Position numbers and translations under genes: made by a program | Shown: in pieces, positions 49,666 to 52,599 of the stretch | How positions within the stretch are numbered: the first letter of the stretch is position 1 | How the letters are laid out: each line of letters opens with the position of its first letter | Source: an uncultured Clostridia bacterium | GTDB lineage: Bacteria > Cyanobacteriota > Vampirovibrionia > Gastranaerophilales > Gastranaerophilaceae | Length of the DNA stretch: 52,599 nucleotides | Direction: 5' to 3' | NCBI GenBank assembly: GCA_945946765.1 | Contig: CAMEWS010000007.1 | Location: 1 to 52,599, forward strand | Notes under the pieces: generated by a model | What the model was told of the DNA's origin: nothing | The model's input: only the letters and a program-made list of their open reading frames with translations | Database searches by the model: none

Positions 49666-50877
49666 TTAATTATCGTATGTTATTGTGTAATTAGGGTTGA
49701 CAGCCAACCAACGGAAAGTTTCCTGTTCTTGGCTTTCCGGAATATCCGTAACGAAAGTTCCACCGTATCTGCCTCTGGCAAAGCTTACATAACCTTGTTC
49801 GGAAAGGTTTTGAAGTGCTTTTCTTATTGTGTTTGAGGATACATCAAACTGTTTTGACAATGTTTCCATTGAGGGTAATTTATCGCCTTGTTCGTAATTA
49901 TCTCTTATAAAAGATTTTATAGAAGTTTCAATTTTTTGATAACTGTAATATGCTGCTTCTTCTGCTTTTGCAAAGATTGAACCTGTCATTAAAGAGGTTT
50001 CATTTGTTGGTTGCAAAACTTTTGAATCAGGTATTTTTATGATTGTTGTTCCATATCTGCCTCTACGTGCAAGTAAGCAACCTTCATCAATCAGTGTTTT
50101 CATTGCATCGTGTACGGTTTTTATGCTCACTTTTAGTATGTTTGATAATTCTTGATGTGCAGGGAGTTTGTCGCCTATTTTAAAATTAGATTTTATATAA
50201 TCTTTTAAATCTTTTTCTACCTGTGTTACAAGTGTTTTTGCGCTAAGTTCTTCTGTTTTGATTAATTTTTGTTCATCACTTGTAATTGAAGGTATTTCTT
50301 TTAATACCCAGTTTGTTTCATTAGAACGAAAAATTTTTGGTTCAATAATTCCTTGTGAACACAAGTAGTCAATAGCAAGTCTTGTTGTGTTTGTGGAATT
50401 GCCGATTAATGTTGACAAACTGCGTGATGAAGGCAATGTGTCTCCAATCTTTAGGTTGTTTTCTATAATATATTTTTTAATTAACAGAATAACTTTTTCC
50501 CTTTTGGAGGCTGCTTTTCTTATTATCGGGTTAGATGAGTGTTCCCCTCTGATAATAGTGCCTATTCTTTGTTTGGATTCAATTATTCCTGTATCTTCAA
50601 CAAAACGTATTGCATTTTGAACAGTACCAATGCTTACCCCAAGATGATATGCAAGGTCTGCTTTTTTTGGTAAAAGAGAGTTTTCTTTTAGCCTTCCGCT
50701 GTTTAAACCTTTAGAAATCCAATCAGAAAGCCATTTTTTTATAACGGTATCTTTTGATTCAAAAGAGTTTTTGAAATTTGGCAATTCTTTTGGAAGTTGG
50801 GATATTTCAATTCGTTTTAATTCGGATTTTTGGATTTTTTCAAAAGAGTTTGTTGTTGAAGACTTGGCTTCAGGCAT
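49666..50877 (-). CDS. Regulator with four tandem GntR-type winged-helix domains
   Basis: 403 residues. Four winged helix-turn-helix units occur at about residues 43-111, 125-193, 216-282 and 313-378. Each has the GntR elements: a GD-LP entry (NSLLPKK, GDTLPSS, GDKLPAH, GDKLPSM), a recognition helix (SIGTVQNAIRFV, STNTTRLAIDYL, SIKTVHDAMKTL, SSNTIRKALQNL) and, in three of the four, a basic R-x-G-T wing (QRIGTII, GRYGTTI, GRYGGTF). There is no ligand-binding domain of the usual FadR, UTRA or aminotransferase type. GGAGG precedes the ATG. The metallopeptidase gene follows 14 bases later. Confidence 0.88.
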   Translation of the reverse strand: MPEAKSSTTNSFEKIQKSELKRIEISQLPKELPNFKNSFESKDTVIKKWLSDWISKGLNSGRLKENSLLPKKADLAYHLGVSIGTVQNAIRFVEDTGIIESKQRIGTIIRGEHSSNPIIRKAASKREKVILLIKKYIIENNLKIGDTLPSSRSLSTLIGNSTNTTRLAIDYLCSQGIIEPKIFRSNETNWVLKEIPSITSDEQKLIKTEELSAKTLVTQVEKDLKDYIKSNFKIGDKLPAHQELSNILKVSIKTVHDAMKTLIDEGCLLARRGRYGTTIIKIPDSKVLQPTNETSLMTGSIFAKAEEAAYYSYQKIETSIKSFIRDNYEQGDKLPSMETLSKQFDVSSNTIRKALQNLSEQGYVSFARGRYGGTFVTDIPESQEQETFRWLAVNPNYTITYDN

Positions 50878-51047
50878 AATATAGATACCTCCGATGTGTT
50901 ATTGGTTATTATATCATAATTATAAATAAACAACATAAAAATTTTTGCTATTGAAATGTAGTTTGTTTAACTTTTGTAAATGATAGTTGCTTTAATATGT
51001 GTTGTTGAATACTTCCTCTTTTTTCTGAATTGTAGTAATATATAGCT

Positions 51048-52127
51048 ATGAAAAATAATAAAGAAAACGATTTAAAACAAGAACTCATTGATAAAATTGC
51101 TCAAAACCCGATGGAAGAAGACAACTACATTGAACTTGGCAGGTTGTATTTGGTGGAGCAAAATTTTGAAGAGGCTCTCGGTCTGTATGAGGCTTTGTTA
51201 AAAATTAATCCGTTTAATTCTCAAGCATTAATTAATGCGGGAAGTTTATATTTTTATTTTAAAAATATAAACAAATCAATAGATTACTATACAAGAGCGA
51301 CAGAAATTGAATCAGATAGTTTTTCCGTATATTTGAATTTGGGGAATGCTTATGCGGAGTTAAATAATTTTGAATCGGCTATGAAAAATTATACAAAAGC
51401 TCTTGAATTGGAACGTAACAATTCAGCTTTGTATAATGCAATAGGGCTTTTGTATCAGGACAACAAAGATTATTTGAGCGCAATTATCAACTATGATAAG
51501 GCAATAGCTGTTGATAGTGAGTGTGCTGAAAATTATATCAACAAAGCAAGTGCGCAAATGTCTATGCACATGTACAAAGAGGCTGTTAAAACCTTAAAAA
51601 AAGCTCTCGTTGTTGATGCAAACAATATGAAAGCTCTTATTTGCACAGCAAATTGTTATGCAGCAATCAGAGATTTTGATAATTCAGAAAAGTATTTTGA
51701 AAAATGTTACAAAATTGATGACAGCATGTATCAGTTGTATGTTTGTCATGCAATATCATATTCGGATGCCGGCAGAATTGATATGGCTATCAGCAAATAT
51801 AAAGAAGCGATTCAGCTTAATCCTGATATGCCTAATGCTTATATTTTACTCGGTAACATATATAACGACAGAGGTAAGTATACAGAGGCTCTTGAGTGTT
51901 ATAAAAAAGCCGGAGAAATTAATCCGAACGATGCTAAAACATATACATTTATCGGTAACACATATTTTATGTTAGATGATTTAGAAAATGCTATTTATAC
52001 ATACAGAACTGCATTGTCGCACAATTCCTTGTCAATGGAAAATAAATTGGTTTATCTTGAAATTTTGCAAGAATATATAAAAAGAAAAGAAGCCTCCGCT
52101 TCGGGAGAAAAAAGTGCCATATCCTAA
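51048..52127 (+). CDS. Nine-repeat TPR protein
   Basis: 359 residues, almost entirely tetratricopeptide repeats from residue about 20 to 345. Typical units are YIELGRLYLVEQNFEEALGL, VYLNLGNAYAELNNFESAMK, YNAIGLLYQDNKDYLSAIIN, AYILLGNIYNDRGKYTEALE and TYTFIGNTYFMLDDLENAIY. No signal peptide, so a cytosolic scaffold. The 170-base upstream gap separates it from the divergent GntR-type regulator. It overlaps the next gene by 14 bases. Confidence 0.9.
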   Translation: MKNNKENDLKQELIDKIAQNPMEEDNYIELGRLYLVEQNFEEALGLYEALLKINPFNSQALINAGSLYFYFKNINKSIDYYTRATEIESDSFSVYLNLGNAYAELNNFESAMKNYTKALELERNNSALYNAIGLLYQDNKDYLSAIINYDKAIAVDSECAENYINKASAQMSMHMYKEAVKTLKKALVVDANNMKALICTANCYAAIRDFDNSEKYFEKCYKIDDSMYQLYVCHAISYSDAGRIDMAISKYKEAIQLNPDMPNAYILLGNIYNDRGKYTEALECYKKAGEINPNDAKTYTFIGNTYFMLDDLENAIYTYRTALSHNSLSMENKLVYLEILQEYIKRKEASASGEKSAIS

Positions 52128-52536
52128 AAATTATTGTGAACCCTCAGTATCGGAAAAAATAATTGCTGCCGCAACGTATGTTTTTCCTCTAATCGGGTTT
52201 GTTTGTATAGTAATTGCCGCATTAATGAAAAGAAACATAAAGTCATTTTTAAAATTCCATATTTTTCAATCAATATTTCTTGCTTTTACAATATGGATAG
52301 TGGTTGCAGGCATTACTTTTGCAATGAATCTTATCAGTTATATTCCGCTTGTTAAAAACATTGTGGGAATGGTGACTTTCTTGTTGAATACTCCGATAAT
52401 ATTCGGGTTTTCAGTGGTTACCTTTGTATATTTACTGTTTATAATTTATCTTATTTTTGGTGTTATCAAAGGCTCTTACAGCTATATCCCTTGGGTTTCG
52501 GATATTATTAAAGCTAATTTAAAAGGGCAACTATAA
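52114..52536 (+). CDS. Small multi-pass membrane protein (DUF4870/Tic20-like)
   Basis: 140 residues starting at GTG inside the upstream TPR gene. About four membrane helices: IAAATYVFPLIGFVCIVIAA, HIFQSIFLAFTIWIVVAGIT, VGMVTFLLNTPIIFGF and FVYLLFIIYLIFGVIKG. SEKIIAAATYVFPL followed by KSFLKFHIFQS is the pattern of DUF4870 and of the Tic20-like proteins of cyanobacteria. The family call is by resemblance only. The overlap indicates coupling with the TPR protein, so the pair may form a membrane scaffold. Confidence 0.72.
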   Translation: MPYPKNYCEPSVSEKIIAAATYVFPLIGFVCIVIAALMKRNIKSFLKFHIFQSIFLAFTIWIVVAGITFAMNLISYIPLVKNIVGMVTFLLNTPIIFGFSVVTFVYLLFIIYLIFGVIKGSYSYIPWVSDIIKANLKGQL

Positions 52537-52599
52537 TAAAAAATTGTCTGAGGCGGCTTCGCTTGTAGAAGTGTAACGGAGTGCGAATGACGCCAAGTC
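52537..52599. other. Right-end intergenic sequence
   Basis: 63 bases with GGCGGCTTCGC and GCGAATGACGCC, which can form an interrupted stem, and GAATGACGCC reminiscent of the GTCATTC intergenic repeat noted at about 15150. The window stops before the next gene. Confidence 0.3.

Noticed and set aside
50878-51047. Operator in the region upstream of the four-wHTH regulator
   Set aside because: AT-rich sequence contains short palindromes such as ATAATTAT and a TATAAT, but none stands out from the background or has a properly spaced -35.
1-52599. CRISPR arrays, insertion sequences or prophage
   Set aside because: No regularly spaced repeats, transposase, integrase or phage structural gene was found.

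Overview
The window is AT-rich, gene-dense bacterial DNA of about 52.6 kb with Shine-Dalgarno-led genes on both strands. I saw no phage, insertion sequence, CRISPR array, rRNA or ordinary tRNA; the only housekeeping RNA is a one-piece tmRNA. Several traits together suggest a fermentative gut bacterium of the non-photosynthetic cyanobacterial lineage (Vampirovibrionia/Gastranaerophilales): many short prepilin-like proteins starting with an AFTLAEVLLTL-type helix, hypothetical proteins with an N-terminal NPNFKG or VSFGG motif, a 2-oxoacid:ferredoxin oxidoreductase operon, a GH57 glucan branching enzyme and many TPR proteins. This placement is inferred from protein style, not from a marker-gene tree.

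Layout. 1-1662: ndk and tgt. 1678-6780 (minus strand): a seven-gene operon of J-domain protein, PspA/Vipp1 family protein, DUF4178-like protein, double DUF350 protein, a two-helix membrane protein, a Tyr/Gly/His-rich small membrane protein and a membrane-anchored spermidine-synthase-like enzyme. This is the most system-like locus in the window and looks like a polyamine-linked membrane-stress module. 7019-11890: RNase Y, its usual partner YmdB, a PHP phosphoesterase, a lone prepilin and a TPR protein. 12013-16205: a large M16 peptidase, a YjfB-like small protein and a shortened ThiF-like protein. 16433-20469: a surface-glycan transferase operon (GT2, then a three-domain transferase fusion, then a 51-residue protein) with its own terminator. 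Its near-consensus promoter has a -35 box inside a perfect inverted repeat, next to a divergent XRE regulator. 20939-22489: a protein with a kinase-like N-lobe. 22553-22968: tmRNA.

23173-26155: TPR proteins, a minus-strand small gene and a divergent TrpD-family protein. 26218-26300: a candidate small RNA or attenuator. 26586-30193: ManC, RlmH and a GAF-GAF-GGDEF diguanylate cyclase. 30306-36189: a co-directional run of TagA/WecB transferase, FtsE, FtsX, HDOD protein and four tandem prepilins, closed by a strong terminator. 36256-41435: an acidic coiled-coil protein, two tandem paralogs of a lineage-style hypothetical family and two small proteins. 41597-45030: a translationally coupled ferredoxin/alpha/beta/gamma 2-oxoacid oxidoreductase operon plus purine nucleoside phosphorylase. 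45191-48727: GH57 branching enzyme, VWA protein, nitroreductase and a small protein. 48899-50877: a regulator built of four tandem GntR-type winged helices, with a HExxH metallopeptidase 14 bp downstream. 51048-52536: a TPR protein overlapping a small multi-pass membrane protein.

Themes are envelope construction and envelope stress, pilus-like secretion, c-di-GMP/HDOD signalling, RNA decay and anaerobic ferredoxin metabolism. Most start codons were re-chosen from the ribosome binding sites where the longest reading frame was not the best supported.
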